In this document: one piece after another, positions 45,901-55,606 of the stretch
Numbering within the stretch: position 1 is the stretch's first letter
How the letters are laid out: every line of letters starts with the position of its first letter
Source: Eledone cirrhosa
Lineage: Eukaryota; Mollusca; Cephalopoda; Octopoda; Eledonidae
Direction: 5' to 3'
Assembly (NCBI GenBank): GCA_964016885.1
Contig: OZ024742.1
Coordinates: 14,837,007-14,901,006, forward strand
DNA: 64,000 bases
Translations under genes and position numbers: made by a program
The notes under the pieces: generated by a model
Seen by the model: the letters and a program-made list of their open reading frames with translations, nothing else
What the model was told of the DNA's origin: nothing
Database searches by the model: none

Positions 45901-48900
45901 ACTGGAGCAAGGTGAATATAGAGACTAAACGACGGATACAATCTTTACTGTTACAAAATACTAACGTCCGGCCGGGATGTTGGTTAAGAAAATAATATAA
46001 ATATAAATCCTGGAATAAATATAATACAGAAAAAAATATTAACACAAACAACAGAAATAATTGCTGTCTAATAATAATAATAATAATGAAAATTATTGTG
46101 CACAGTGCTCAGGTGCACTACTACTCATCAAAGGTGCATGTATAGTACATAGAATAATGTACAAATGTCAGTGAACAGTGTAGGAGTCATGATATATACA
46201 TGGATGCATATGTATGGAGGGAAAATATCAGGTGTAGTGTTGGAGAATTTTTGGAAGCATGGAAGTTTTGAACAATGCACTTTAAAATAAACAACTTAGT
46301 ATCATAGAACCAAGGACAATTTCAGACATTTTCCTATGATAAAAGTTAAATAAACAAACCTTCTTTTCCCGTTCACAGAGAAGTTTCGCTTCTGACAGAT
46401 TCTCTGCAGTTCTTGTTTTACCAGTTAAATCTATCATCTTGGCTCCTTTCTTCATCCCCATCTTGTGCATCAACATACCTGTATAACATACAATATAACT
46501 ATATACAACATACCTCAATATGGTAAAAAGTTCCCAGTTCCACACTGTAAATGTGGTTGGTGTTAGGAAGGGCATCCAGCCGTAGAAAACCTGCCAGATA
46601 GTCCTATATGAGCGAGACACGGTCACCCGACCAGCCTTGCCTCAAGTGGGACAACTCCCGTCTAACCCATGCTAGCGTGGAAAATGGACATTAAACGAAG
46701 ATGATGATGATGATAACATATGATATACATCAACATACAATATATATCAACATATGATATACATCAACATACAATATATAACAACATACAATATATACAT
46801 CAACATATATATAACATACAACAATATATATCAACATACCTATATATAACATACGATATACATCAACATACAATATATAACAACATACAATATATACATC
46901 AACATATATATAACATACAACAATATATATCAACATACCTATATATAACATACCTATATATAACATATGATATACATCAACATACAATATATAACAACAT
47001 ACAATATATACATCAACATATATATAACATACAACAATATATATCAACATACCTATATATAACATACCTATATATAACATACGATATACATCAACATACA
47101 ATATATATCAACATACAATATATACATCAACATATATATAACATACAACAATATATATCAACATACCTATATATAACATACCTATATATAACATACGATA
47201 TACATCAACATGTCTATATATAACAACATACAATATATACATCAACATATATATAACATACAACAATATATATCAACATACCTATATATAACATACGATA
47301 TACATCAACATACAATATATACATCAACATACAATATATACATCAACATATCAGTGGCGAAGAGTAACCTGGAAAGCAGGGCATGCAGTCCAATCACCAT
47401 GGCGGAAAGTGGGGCTGTGCAGCCTGACCCCCCACCCCCGGTCAAAGCCGCATGTAGTGTTATCTAGTGTGTGTTATCTTTTTATGTATCGTCTACGATT
47501 TAGTAAGCAGTCAAAATTCTGCTTGCTTCAACCGACGCAATTGATCAACTCAAGATTCTATAACACATGCACGCACCCTTCACCCCTGCAACATATATAT
47601 ATAACTACATGCAGCAGCTGTGCTGGGACAGCAAGCAGCAAACAGCCACAGGAAACAAGTACCACCAATCTCTGGGAGGGCCCTGTAGAAACAGTAGACA
47701 GCTTCTGCTACCTAGGTGACTGAATTAGCAGCGGAGGTGGGTGTTCAGAAAGTACAATAACTAGGGTAAGAACGGGATGGAAGAAGTTCAGGGAACTACT
47801 GCCACTGCTAGCTGCAAAAGGCTTCTCCCTCAGAATGAAAGGCAGACTGTATGATGCGTGTATCCGAACAGCGATGTTGCATGGTAGTGAGACCTGGGCG
47901 CTGAAGGTGGAAGACTTACGTAGATTAGAGAGAAACGAAGCCTGCATGCTCCGATGGATGTGTAACAGTAATATACGCGAACGGCAAAGCATAAATGAAT
48001 TGAGAGAGAGACTGAGCATAAGAGGAATCAAATGCTGTGTGCAGGAGAGGCGGTTGCGCTGGTATGGACATGTGATGCGTATGAAGGATGACAGCTGCAT
48101 AAAAAAGTGCAGAGCACTAGAAGTCGATGGAAACCGCGGAGTGGGGAGACCCAAGAAGACCTGGGATGAGGTGATAAAAGCCGACCTTACCCAATTACAC
48201 CTCTCAAAGGCAATGACACACGACCGTGACCTCTGGCGTCACGCAGTAATACAGAGTACCCGACCTCCCATGGGTACAAGCTGAAGCATATAGACAATAT
48301 ACCCCCACACACCCCACTGCAAGGTGGTCATGGAGGTGCCACAGCAAAAAAGCACCCAGCCCACACTGTAAAGTGGACGTCTAGGCACCACAAAAAAGCA
48401 CCCAGCACTCACTGTAAATGAGGTTGGTGTTAGGAAGGGCATCCAGCTGTAGAAATCAAGCCAAATCAGTTCCTGTATGAGCAAGGCATGGTCAGCCGAC
48501 CAGACACTGCCCACAACAGGACAACCCGTCTAACCCATGCTAGCGTGGAAGAACAGACGTAAAACGGTGATGATGATGATGATGATGACAACAATATACA
48601 ACAACATATCCATATAGATGTGAAGTGTTAGTTCTATCGATGGTGTTCGTGGCCGAGTGGTGTAAACTACAGGAATGAGAAACAAGATTACCTGCTGGAG
48701 GAGAAAAAACAGGAGAAGGACACCTAGGTATCATGACTTAGGAGGGCCCAGCCTCCATCAGTTAGTTAGAATCAAGAGCTGAAACACTCACTTGATGGGA
48801 GTTCTTCCTCTGAAGATCCTCCTGCTGTTTGCTCGACCCATCACAAATTTCTGCCTATCCCAACACAAAAACATCTTATCATCATCATCATCATCATCAA

Positions 48901-51900
48901 CGTTTAACGTCCGTGTTCCACGCTTGCATGGGTTTGGACGGGGGTAGTCCCACTTGAGGCAAGAGTGATTGTCTTGCTCGCATAGGACTGTCTGGCAGGT
49001 TTTCTACAGTTGGATGCCCTTCCTAACACCAACCACATTTACAGTGTGGGTCTGGGAGGTTTTTACCGTGTTGCCTACACGGCCACATTACAGCGTGGAC
49101 TGTGTGTTTTTTTGTCGTGACACCTACACGATCTCATTTGTTTCGGCCTCGATGGCGCGGCACCAACATAACTTTACATAGAACGGGGTGGTGTGGATCG
49201 GGTGGGGGTGGTGGTGGTGGGACGGGGTGTATTTTGTTAGAGATGCCTACTGGCTGGAGTAGGTTTTACTATATATTTAGGTAAGGCGGGTCTTCTCTGT
49301 TACTGAGTACCGCCAAAGGTCTCGGTCCAGTGACATTGTCTTGGAGAGGTGTAAGTGTGTGATGTCGGAGTTTATATACATATCTATATACAATACACAA
49401 AGATAACCAAAATAATCCCAATTGAAAAAACCCCACTTTTAATGTTGAGCATCTCAAGTTAGTAAACAGCATAAAACAAAAGAACTATTTGAATCTGAGG
49501 AAACTGTTGACCCTGGCTTTGAGAAAAAACAGGTGGAGAAAGAAAATTTCATAAAAACTCTTTAACCATTTACATTACTCTCTATATACTATTGTATTTT
49601 CACAGTAAAGGATTTACCTCACATAATTATATCACATAATGGTGAATCTATCAGATTTTAATATTATTTATTTTGAGAACAATACCTTAAAATCAGTATG
49701 AATGGCTGGTTACAGCTGGTTCGAAAAGAAAGAGGTGAGAGAATTCTGGCCGGATATGGCCGGTTTGAATGCTAAAGGGTTAACTAACTGTTAATTTAGT
49801 AAATTCTGATATCAAGGCTGCTCTAAAGACTCCAATAGGTAGAAATGTAATTGTTTCTACTTTTGGCACAAGGCCAGAAATTACCCAGTACATTACTGGT
49901 ACTTTATTTTATCGACCCCGTATGGATGAAAGGCAAAGTTAACCTCGGCGGGATTTGAACTCAGACCATAAAGGGACGTAACTATGCTGGAGAGCATATC
50001 CGACCCTCTACCGATACTGCCAATTCACCGCCCTAATGTAATTAATATTAGCAAATAGTTAGATTTTTATTTGCGTTTTTAATATTGAAATTAATAATAT
50101 TTTAGTATAAAGTGATTGAATTGGGTTAATAAATTGAACTGAGAAAGGTAACAGATGGAACAAATACTGAAACATCTCCCATTTAATACTGTAAAGGTTT
50201 CATCAGTCCACTGCCCTTAATTGGTAACTTTATCAACATCAGATGGGTCTAAGGCAACTTTGGAAGGGTGTCATCCCAGAATACAAGAAACTGGAATAAA
50301 TACAAGGCATTTTGGCTGATACTCTACCAGTTGTGTTAATTTGCTGCTTATGTTGGTGTTTTATAGAATGCCAAGTAGTACAGTGGTCCACCATTGCAAC
50401 CATAGTCTAACATTCCTGACAAAGTCTCTCCATAATTCACTATTTTCCATCACTCTAGGCAACTGCTCCTTACTCAGGTTTGTATCATGAGAGTTGATCA
50501 ATGAAGGTTCAAGCTGGTCTTCCTCTACTGTATCTCCCGTGAGTTGGTTCCCAAAATAGTAACTTGTGTATAATATCCTCTACTGTGTCTCCCATGAGTT
50601 GGTTCCCTCAATAATAACTTGTGTATAACCCGCTGCTTACTTCTCCAGCAATGTCCATAAGGCTTACGAACCACTTAAAATATTCACCACTTGTATTAAT
50701 TAGTTATACAAAAATAAGAAATGTTTGTAAAACTTACGTATTTTTCCTTCAGAAGTCAACAGGTTAGCTTCAAACTTCTTCTTTAATTTCCGTTGAGGAC
50801 CCATGTGAGCCAATGTCAGAGTGGCAGAGAACAGAAATGTCTGCCGTCTCTTTTGAGATAATTTGCTGATACTGGAAAGAAGAAATATCATGGAATCAAA
50901 ATGGCATCAGCAACAATTCTAAATGAATGCTATACACATATTCCTAATATATATACACACACACATATATATATATATAAGTACCCAGTCCACCCTATGA
51001 AGTGGTCATGTTGGGGACATGACAGGAGGCACCCAGCCCACCCTGTTAAGTAATCTAAACAGAAGGTGCCTGATCTGCACTGTGGAGTGGTTGGGTGGTG
51101 ACATGCCAAAAGCACCCAGCCCACCCTGTAGGATGGTCATGACAACAACACGACTCAACAATAAATGCCCACTTTCTAAAGTGGTCATGGTGGCAACATG
51201 ACAAAAGCACCCAGCTCAACCTGTAACACGGTCATGTTGGAGACACGACAAAAAGCGTCCAGTCCACCATGTAAAGTGACAGTAAGGTGACGTGACAAAA
51301 GTGCCCAGTCAATACTGTAAAGTGGTCGTGTTGGTGTCACAACAAATATAGCCACTCCACACTATGTTTTGGAGTTAGGAAGGACATTCAACCATAGAAA
51401 CTAAGCCAGAAACAGTTCTGTATGAGCAAGACATGGTCATCTGACCTGCGATCTCTCACAATGGGACAACTCGTCTAACCCATGTTAGCATGGAAAAATG
51501 GACATTAAACAATGATGATGATTCAAAAAGTTTAAAAAAAGCAAGAAAACAATTCTACTCACCAACGCAATATACTGAGCAGTTTTTGAAGTTCCTCAAA
51601 ATGACCTTTCTCTACCATACGGTCAGCTTCGTCAATGACCAGATATTGGACACTTTTCACCGTCAAAATGTAGGGATTTCTCTGACAAAACAAATATACA
51701 GCAGTTATAGGAAGGTTATGACAATGCAAAGTGGACGATATGTTCTGGAATAAATTGAATTCTGACTAGATTATAATAAAAAGGACTAACATGCTATATT
51801 TAGTAATATGGAAAATAGAAAAAACTTAATACATTTCAATGGTATTGCCAGGAAAGGTTGATGGAATAATATAACATCTTGAAGAAATAGTAATATGACG

Positions 51901-52660
51901 TACCTTTTGATAGAGCTCCCAAAATCGTCCAGGTGTAGCCACAATAACCTGTGGTCGTCTCTTCAAGATGCGTTCCTGCCTCTGTTCTGACATCCCACCA
52001 ATAATACAAACCACCTAGAAAACAATGAGAAGATAGTAAAAGACTCTACAGAGGGAAAGACAACAGGAGGTCTTCAGAAAATAGTAATACACAGTAGACT
52101 GAAAACAGAGAGAAATAGAATTCAGGAGCAAAGTGTCCTGCTTGCTTTTACCCATGGGAAAGTATGTTGTCTGACACTCTACCGATTCTGCCAATCTACC
52201 ACTAATAACAACAATAATGACAATAATTTCTCTTTTAAAAGACAATGGAATAACTGACCTTTATTTTGGTATATTTAGCTATAGCTAGTAAATGGTTTTT
52301 CACTTGCATGGCCAGCTCCCGAGTTGGAGTAAGAATCAATGCTTTTAAACCATCATCATCATCATCTGACGTCTGAGAAGCAGCATACTTTTTAAATATT
52401 TCATCCTCTTCAATTTCATCTTCTAATAGTTCCTTACTTGCAGCCATAGCACTGACTTCAACCTCTTGTGTCTCGCTCTCTTCTTCATTAGTAAATATCT
52501 CTCTGTCACACTCTTCTTCCTCTCCAGGAACTGGTGCCAAATTTTCTTCACCATTTTCCTCTGCCTCACTTTCAAGTTGTCTTCCTTCAGGTTTAGTCTG
52601 CTCATCTTCCAAGATATTGTATAAAATTGGGATACCAAACGCTAAAGTTTTACCACTTCC
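30765..52660 (-). CDS. DDX24: ATP-dependent RNA helicase DDX24, C-terminal 604 residues in 12 exons
   Basis: Twelve exons join in phase to 1815 nt (604 codons plus stop). Visible motifs, numbered from the first residue in the window: GSGKT (1-5), PTREL (112-116), IGGM (139-142), TPGR (161-164), DEAD (188-191), SAT (226-228), LVFCNS (311-316), ARGLD (368-372) and HRSGRTAR (393-400). A long acidic insertion between motifs I and Ia and the lysine/arginine-rich C-terminus are typical of DDX24/Mak5. That nucleolar helicase family acts in 60S ribosomal subunit assembly. The start, N-terminus and Q motif lie beyond 64000. Introns are filled with SINEs, LINEs and minisatellites. All catalytic motifs look intact, so the gene is probably functional. 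Confidence 0.93.
31040..31555. repeat. Direct repeats in the last DDX24 intron
   Basis: Four imperfect units contain TATCTTTACTAGTAGACAGA and AAGACTTTAATATTTAATG. They are related to 25497-25690. Confidence 0.75.
31600..31760 (-). CDS. DDX24: DDX24 exon K
   Basis: [20 protein letters not shown] to [16 protein letters not shown]. The TKYPT-x-x-GK segment is typical of DDX24. Acceptor TTCCCAG, donor GTAAGT. Confidence 0.92.
31818..32205 (+). mobile_element. 5' part of a SINE-like unit (3' end type C) with repeated central module
   Basis: Three diverged copies of the module appear (GAAAACCTGCCAAACAAAG, GAAACCTGTCAAACAAAT, GAAAACCCAAGAC). Then come TGTGGTTGGAGTTAGGAAGG and GCAAGATGTGGTCAACTGAC, as in the intact units at 46518-46714 and 51360-51522. 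The expected continuation is replaced by the minisatellite and resumes at 38525. Confidence 0.7.
32206..38515. repeat. 6.3-kb minisatellite, 18/36-bp unit
   Basis: About 350 units of 18 bp alternate between TTGATAATGTGACAGGAC and TTGATGACATGACATGCC, making a 36-bp dimer. Variants include GACATGCC versus GACATGAC, GACGTGAC, and a diverged right edge (38280-38470) with TTGATGACATATGTC units of 33 bp. It lies in the DDX24 intron between exons J and K. The unit is a multiple of three without stops, so frames of up to about 2180 codons run through it; these are not genes. Confidence 0.98.
38516..38568 (+). mobile_element. 3' end of the SINE-like unit split by the minisatellite
   Basis: GGCCTGGAAAATAGACATTA, then AACAATGATGA, matches the end of the unit at 51490-51522 and ties it to 31818-32205. 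Confidence 0.7.
38607..38687 (-). CDS. DDX24: DDX24 exon J
   Basis: [20 protein letters not shown] and ELDEDS match the W-x-x-x-A-A segment of DDX24. Acceptor TATATAG. The donor GTATCC is weaker than the others but is the only one that keeps phase with exon K. The 6.3-kb minisatellite lies in the following intron. Confidence 0.88.
38899..39081 (+). mobile_element. Full-length SINE (type B)
   Basis: Head TTTGGCAGTATTGGTAGAGG, B box GATCTGAGTTCAAATCTCG, tail AAGTAGAAACAATTATTT. Intronic in DDX24. From 39082 to 39523 nothing is recognised. Confidence 0.9.
39524..39695 (-). mobile_element. Diverged SINE (type B)
   Basis: Tail AATTGTTTCTATTTTTGGCA and an altered body with TACTTTATTTTAGCAACTCC. 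Older than its neighbours. Confidence 0.75.
39705..39893 (-). mobile_element. Full-length SINE (type B)
   Basis: Complete reverse copy ending TACCAATACTGCCAATCCAC. It is inverted relative to the copy at 38899, 620 bp away in the same intron. Confidence 0.9.
39990..40208. repeat. Repeat flanking LINE copy 4, left copy
   Basis: GGAAAGACAGCAGTGCACTT and following sequence match 42678-42765 in the same orientation. It may be an older element that the LINE landed near or in. Confidence 0.6.
40213..42670 (-). mobile_element. RTE-like LINE, copy 4 (3' end type C), 5'-truncated
   Basis: The (ATC)n and CGTTTAACGTCCATTTTCC at the low-coordinate end are the type C tail in reverse. Coding pieces on the minus strand: connector 42593-42087 ([28 protein letters not shown]), RT 41898-41455 ([25 protein letters not shown]), finger 41418-41161 ([26 protein letters not shown]), and C-terminal 41041-40577. 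Frameshifts lie between these pieces. It is in the DDX24 intron between exons I and J, in the same orientation as the gene. Confidence 0.9.
42678..42940. repeat. Repeat flanking LINE copy 4, right copy
   Basis: GAAAAGACAGCAGTGCACTT and TGTCTCTGGCCATTCTCTGA match 39990 onward. It ends near a TGTAAAATAAAACC stretch with a poly-A run, as if a retroposed transcript. Confidence 0.5.
42972..43068 (-). CDS. DDX24: DDX24 exon I
   Basis: [20 protein letters not shown] to KIDSVEH, after acceptor TTTACAG and before donor GTGAGT. It aligns with the post-helicase segment of DDX24. Confidence 0.92.
43105..43460. repeat. 168-bp direct repeat, about two copies
   Basis: TCTAATGAATTACATTCTAT recurs 168 bp later with scattered changes. 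The third unit is partial. Intronic. Confidence 0.8.
43480..43580. repeat. Short repeats with GATATCAG
   Basis: Several units of about 20-25 bp contain the palindromic GATATC and ATACACCACATATA. More occur at 44030-44235. Confidence 0.7.
43782..43952 (+). mobile_element. SINE-A, 5' half with tRNA-like head
   Basis: The head reads GGCACATGGCTTAGTGGTTA with an A-box-like TGGCTTAGTGG, then a B-box-like GGTTGTGAGTTCAATTCTCG. The linker runs to CCCTATCATT. The LINE-derived 3' half is missing. Confidence 0.85.
44030..44235. repeat. GATATCAG repeat cluster
   Basis: Units such as TATGATATCAGCTATACTTA and their inverted forms recur around 44098-44165, giving a small hairpin. Intronic, between exons H and I. 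Confidence 0.7.
44272..44389 (-). CDS. DDX24: DDX24 exon H
   Basis: [20 protein letters not shown] to RKILYSLNR gives motif VI with the arginine finger region. Acceptor TTCTCAG, donor GTAAGT. Confidence 0.95.
44785..45004 (-). mobile_element. Diverged SINE (type B variant)
   Basis: Tail-side TAGGCTCAAGGCCAACAATT, extra segment AGTCAATTAAATCGACCC, head-side GATTCCACTGCCAATCTACC. Intronic, between exons G and H. Confidence 0.75.
45100..45203 (-). CDS. DDX24: DDX24 exon G
   Basis: [20 protein letters not shown] to FQVPHTTE gives motif V. Acceptor TTTGCAG, donor GTTAGT. Ends in phase 0. Confidence 0.95.
45245..45345 (+). mobile_element. SINE-A fragment
   Basis: GTTGTGAGTTCAATTCCAGC followed by GAGCAAGACACTTTATTTCA covers the B-box region and linker only. 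45346-45830 holds TG-rich simple sequence and nothing else. Confidence 0.7.
45832..46009 (-). CDS. DDX24: DDX24 exon F
   Basis: [20 protein letters not shown] to [14 protein letters not shown], covering motif IV and the conserved QKQR segment. Acceptor TTCCAG, donor GTAAGT. Confidence 0.95.
46360..46478 (-). CDS. DDX24: DDX24 exon E
   Basis: [20 protein letters not shown] to CEREKK, between acceptor ATACAG and donor GTTTGT. It covers the linker between the two RecA-like domains, with the GAKMIDLT segment that DDX24 proteins share. Confidence 0.92.
46518..46714 (+). mobile_element. SINE-like unit with type C 3' end
   Basis: GTTCCCAGTTCCACACTGTA, GGTGTTAGGAAGGGCATCCA, GACACGGTCACCCGACCAGC, CCCATGCTAGCGTGGAAAAT and (GATGAT)n. 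It directly precedes the minisatellite at 46715. Confidence 0.85.
46715..47352. repeat. Minisatellite, about 105-125 bp higher unit
   Basis: Repeated ACATACGATATACATCAACA, CAACATACAATATATACATC and CATACAACAATATATATCAA blocks. Frames through it are Tyr/Ile/His-rich artefacts. Intronic, between exons D and E. Confidence 0.92.
47353..47606. other. Unassigned segment with GC-rich start
   Basis: CAGTGGCGAAGAGTAACCTG to CCCCCGGTCAAAGCCGCATG stands out from the AT-rich surroundings. No family or coding sequence is recognised. Confidence 0.3.
47607..48589 (+). mobile_element. RTE-like LINE, copy 5 (3' end type B), 5'-truncated
   Basis: It starts at the last cysteines of the zinc finger (CATGCAGCAGCTGTGCTGGG) and ends AAAACGGTGATGATGATG. 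It is a close relative of copy 2. A TGA at about 47720 breaks the frame once; after it, 47835-48284 is open to the native stop and includes [18 protein letters not shown] and [14 protein letters not shown]. Confidence 0.9.
48879..49374 (-). mobile_element. RTE-like LINE, copy 7 (3' end type C), 3' end only
   Basis: The reverse orientation starts with (ATC)n and CAACGTTTAACGTCCGTGTT. It contains the 3' UTR of copy 3 and the last codons around CTTGGAGAGGTGTAAGTGTG. Heavily 5'-truncated. Confidence 0.88.
49562..49783. mobile_element. piggyBac-like MITE with TTAA ends
   Basis: TTAACCATTTACATT at the left is the inverse of AATGCTAAAGGGTTAA at the right. TTAA at both ends is the target duplication of piggyBac elements. 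At 222 bp with no transposase it is non-autonomous. The right end contains GGCCGGATATGGCCGG. Confidence 0.75.
49849..50033 (-). mobile_element. Full-length SINE (type B)
   Basis: Tail ATTGTTTCTACTTTTGGCAC, head ACCGATACTGCCAATTCACC, in reverse. TAATGTAATTA or similar flanks it on both sides (about 49844-49850 and 50034-50040: ATGTAATT), a likely target duplication. From 50041 to 50700 only a tandem duplication of CTCCCATGAGTTGGTTCCC (about 50520-50630) is notable. Confidence 0.88.
50738..50871 (-). CDS. DDX24: DDX24 exon D
   Basis: [20 protein letters not shown] gives motif III (SAT). Acceptor TTTCCAG, donor GTAAGT. Phases fit C and E. Confidence 0.95.
50978..51522 (+). mobile_element. SINE-like unit, type C 3' end, with amplified central module
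   Basis: About eight imperfect modules of 40-60 bp (CACCCAGCCCACCCTGT, AAGTGGTCATG, GACATGAC) precede the usual TTGGAGTTAGGAAGGACATT block and the end GCATGGAAAAATGGACATTA with (GAT)n. Intact relatives have one or two modules. Intronic, between exons C and D. Confidence 0.8.
51563..51681 (-). CDS. DDX24: DDX24 exon C with the DEAD box
   Basis: Starts [15 protein letters not shown] after acceptor TTGTCAG and contains [17 protein letters not shown]. Donor GTGAGT. It ends with two bases of a codon completed in exon D. Confidence 0.95.
51904..52014 (-). CDS. DDX24: DDX24 exon B
   Basis: 37 codons from [15 protein letters not shown] to [15 protein letters not shown], between acceptor TTCTAG and donor GTACGT. 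It holds the GG and Ib motifs and is in phase 0 at both ends. Confidence 0.95.
52115..52206 (-). mobile_element. SINE (type B) head fragment
   Basis: GGGAAAGTATGTTGTCTGAC to TACCGATTCTGCCAATCTAC is the tRNA-like head in reverse. Between exons A and B. Confidence 0.6.
52259..52660 (-). CDS. DDX24: DDX24 exon A (first visible)
   Basis: It follows acceptor CCCTAG and starts GGAAGTGGTAAAACT, coding [15 protein letters not shown]. The A-x-T of motif I must come from the previous exon. Residues 18-110 are Glu/Asp-rich; then [13 protein letters not shown] follows. It ends AAG before donor GTCAGT, phase 0. Confidence 0.93.
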
Positions 52661-52741
52661 CTACAACAAACACAAAAAAATGTTATTCAAAAGCTTTTTT
52701 TTACATTTATTTTCTATCATATACGAAGGTTGGCTGAATAG

Positions 52742-52813
52742 TTCATAGGCTGACACAAAGCCAAATATATTGACCCCAGTACTTGACTGGTACTTAATTT
52801 TATCAATTCAGAG
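52742..52813 (-). mobile_element. SINE (type B) body fragment
   Basis: TTGACCCCAGTACTTGACTG and TACTTAATTTTATCAATTC resemble the SINE body. It lies just before the 30-bp minisatellite. Confidence 0.5.
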
Positions 52814-55283
52814 ACACTATAAATAATATATATTAGACATACAGGTGACATTATAATATATATTAGATATAAAGGTGACATAATAATATATATTAGACAT
52901 ACAGGTGACATAATAATATATATTAGACATACAGGTGACACTATAATATATATTAGATATACAGGTGACACTATAATATATATTAGACATACAGGTGACA
53001 CTATAATATATATTAGACATACAGGTGACACTATAATATATATTAGACATACAGGTGACATAATAATATATATTAGACATACAGGTGACACTATAATATA
53101 TATTAGACATACAGGTGACACTATAATATATATTAGATATACAGGTGACATAATAATATATATTAGACATACAGGTGACACTATAATATATATTAGATAT
53201 ACAGGTGACATAATAATATATATTAGACATACAGGTGACACTATAATATATATTAGATATACAGGTGACATAATAATATGTATTAGATATACAGGTAACA
53301 CTATAATATATATTAGATATACAGGTGACATAATAATATATATTAGATATACAGGTGACATAATAATATATATTAGATATACAGGTGACACTATAATATA
53401 TATTAGACATAAAGGTGACATAATAATATATATTAGACATAAAGGTGACACTATAGTATATATTAGATATACAGGTAACATAATAATATATATTAGACAT
53501 ACAGGTGACATAATAATATATATTAGACATACAGGTGACACTATAGATAATATATATTAGACATACAGGTGACACTATAATATATATTAGATATACAGGT
53601 GACACTATAATATATATTAGACATACAGGTGACACTATAATATATATTAGATATACAGGTGACACTATAATATATATTAGACATACAGGTGACACTATAA
53701 TATATATTAGACATACAGGTGACACTATAATATATATTAGATATACAGGTGACACTATAATATATATTAGACATACAGGTAACACTATAATATATATTAG
53801 ATATACAGGTGACACTATAGATAATATATATTAGACATACAGGTGACACTATAATATATATTAGACATATAGATGACACTATAATATATATTAGATATAC
53901 AGGTGACACAATAATATATATTAGATATACAGGTGACACTATAATATATATTAGACATACAGGTGACACTATAATATATATTAGACATACAGGTGACATA
54001 ATAATATATATTAGACATACAGGTGACACTATAATATATATTAGACATACAGGTAACACTATATATATATATTAGATATACAGGTGACACTATAGATAAT
54101 ATATATTAGATATACAGGTGACACTATAGATAATATATATTAGACATACAGGTGACACTATAGATAATATATATTAAACATACAGGTGACATAATAATAT
54201 ATATTAGACATACAGGTGACACTATAATATATATTAGATATACAGGTGACACTATAATATATATTAGATGTACAGGTGACACTATAATATATATTAGATA
54301 TACAGGTGACACAATAATATATATTAGATATACAGGTGACACTATAATATATATTAGATATACAGGTGACACTATAATATATATTAGACATACAGGTGTC
54401 ACTATAGATAATATTAGACATACAGGTGACACTATAATGTATATTACACATACAGGTGACACTATAATATATATTAGATATACAGGTGACACTATAATAT
54501 ATATTAGATATACAGGTGACACTATAATATATATTAGATATACAGGTGACACAATAATATATATTAGATATACAGGTGACACAATAATATATATTAGATA
54601 TACAGGTGACACTATAATATATATTAGATATACAGGTGACACAATAAAATATATTAGATATACAGGTGACACTATAATATATATTAGATATACAGGTGAC
54701 ACAATATATATTAGATATACAGGTGACACTATAATATATATTAGATATACAGGTGACACTATAATATATATTAGATATACAGGTGACACAATATATATTA
54801 GACATACAGGTGACACAATAATATATATTAGATATACAGGTGACACTATGATATATATTAGATATACTGGTGACACGATAATATATATTAGATATACAGG
54901 TGACACAATACTATATATTAGATATACAGGTGACACAATAATATATATTAGATATACAGGTGACACTATCGATAATATATATTAGATATACAGGTGACAC
55001 TATAATATATATTAGATATACAGGTGACACAATAATATAGGTGACACAATATATAGTAGATATACAGGTGACACTATAATATATATTAGATATACAGGTG
55101 ACACAATAATATATATTAGATATACTGGTGACACTATAATATATATTAGACCTACTGGTGACACTATAATATATATTAGATATACAGGTGACACTATAAT
55201 ATATATTAGACATACAGGTGACATAATAATATATATTAGACATACAGGTGACACTATAATATATATTAGATATACAGGTGACA
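52814..55283. repeat. 30-bp minisatellite, block 1
   Basis: About 85 units contain AGGTGACACTATAATATATA and TTAGATATAC. Variants are CACAATA, CATAATA and CACTATAGATA. The period is 30 bp, with 27- and 34-bp indel forms. It is upstream of DDX24 exon A, presumably intronic. Long frames through it (SPVYLIYIIV repeats) are artefacts. Confidence 0.97.
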
Positions 55284-55606
55284 CTATATTCATTTCATTC
55301 ATCATTTTACGTCCGCTTTTTCCCTGCTTGCAAGGGTGGGACGGGAACTGATTCTGGCTTGATTTCTACAGCTGGATGCCCTTCCTAACACCAACCTCAT
55401 TTACAGTGAGTGCTGGGTGTTTTTTTGCAGTGGAATGATAGTGACCCCAGTCCCTATCATCTCATTTCTACAGCTGAGTAAACTGGAGCAATGTGAAATA
55501 AAGTGTCTTGCTCAAGGAAACAACACATCACCCGGTCTGAGAATTGAACTCACACCCTTTCGATTGCAAGGCTAATGCTCAAACCACGAAGCCATGTGCC
55601 TCCATA
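55284..55606 (-). mobile_element. SINE-A in the 30-bp array, copy with internal deletion
   Basis: From CATCATTTTACGTCCGCTTT to the head AAACCACGAAGCCATGTGCC in reverse. About 20 bp are missing after GTGTTTTTTTGC compared with 56562-56904. Confidence 0.9.

Noticed and set aside
46720..47223. 167-codon ORF of [11 protein letters not shown] repeats
   Set aside because: It translates the AT-rich minisatellite.
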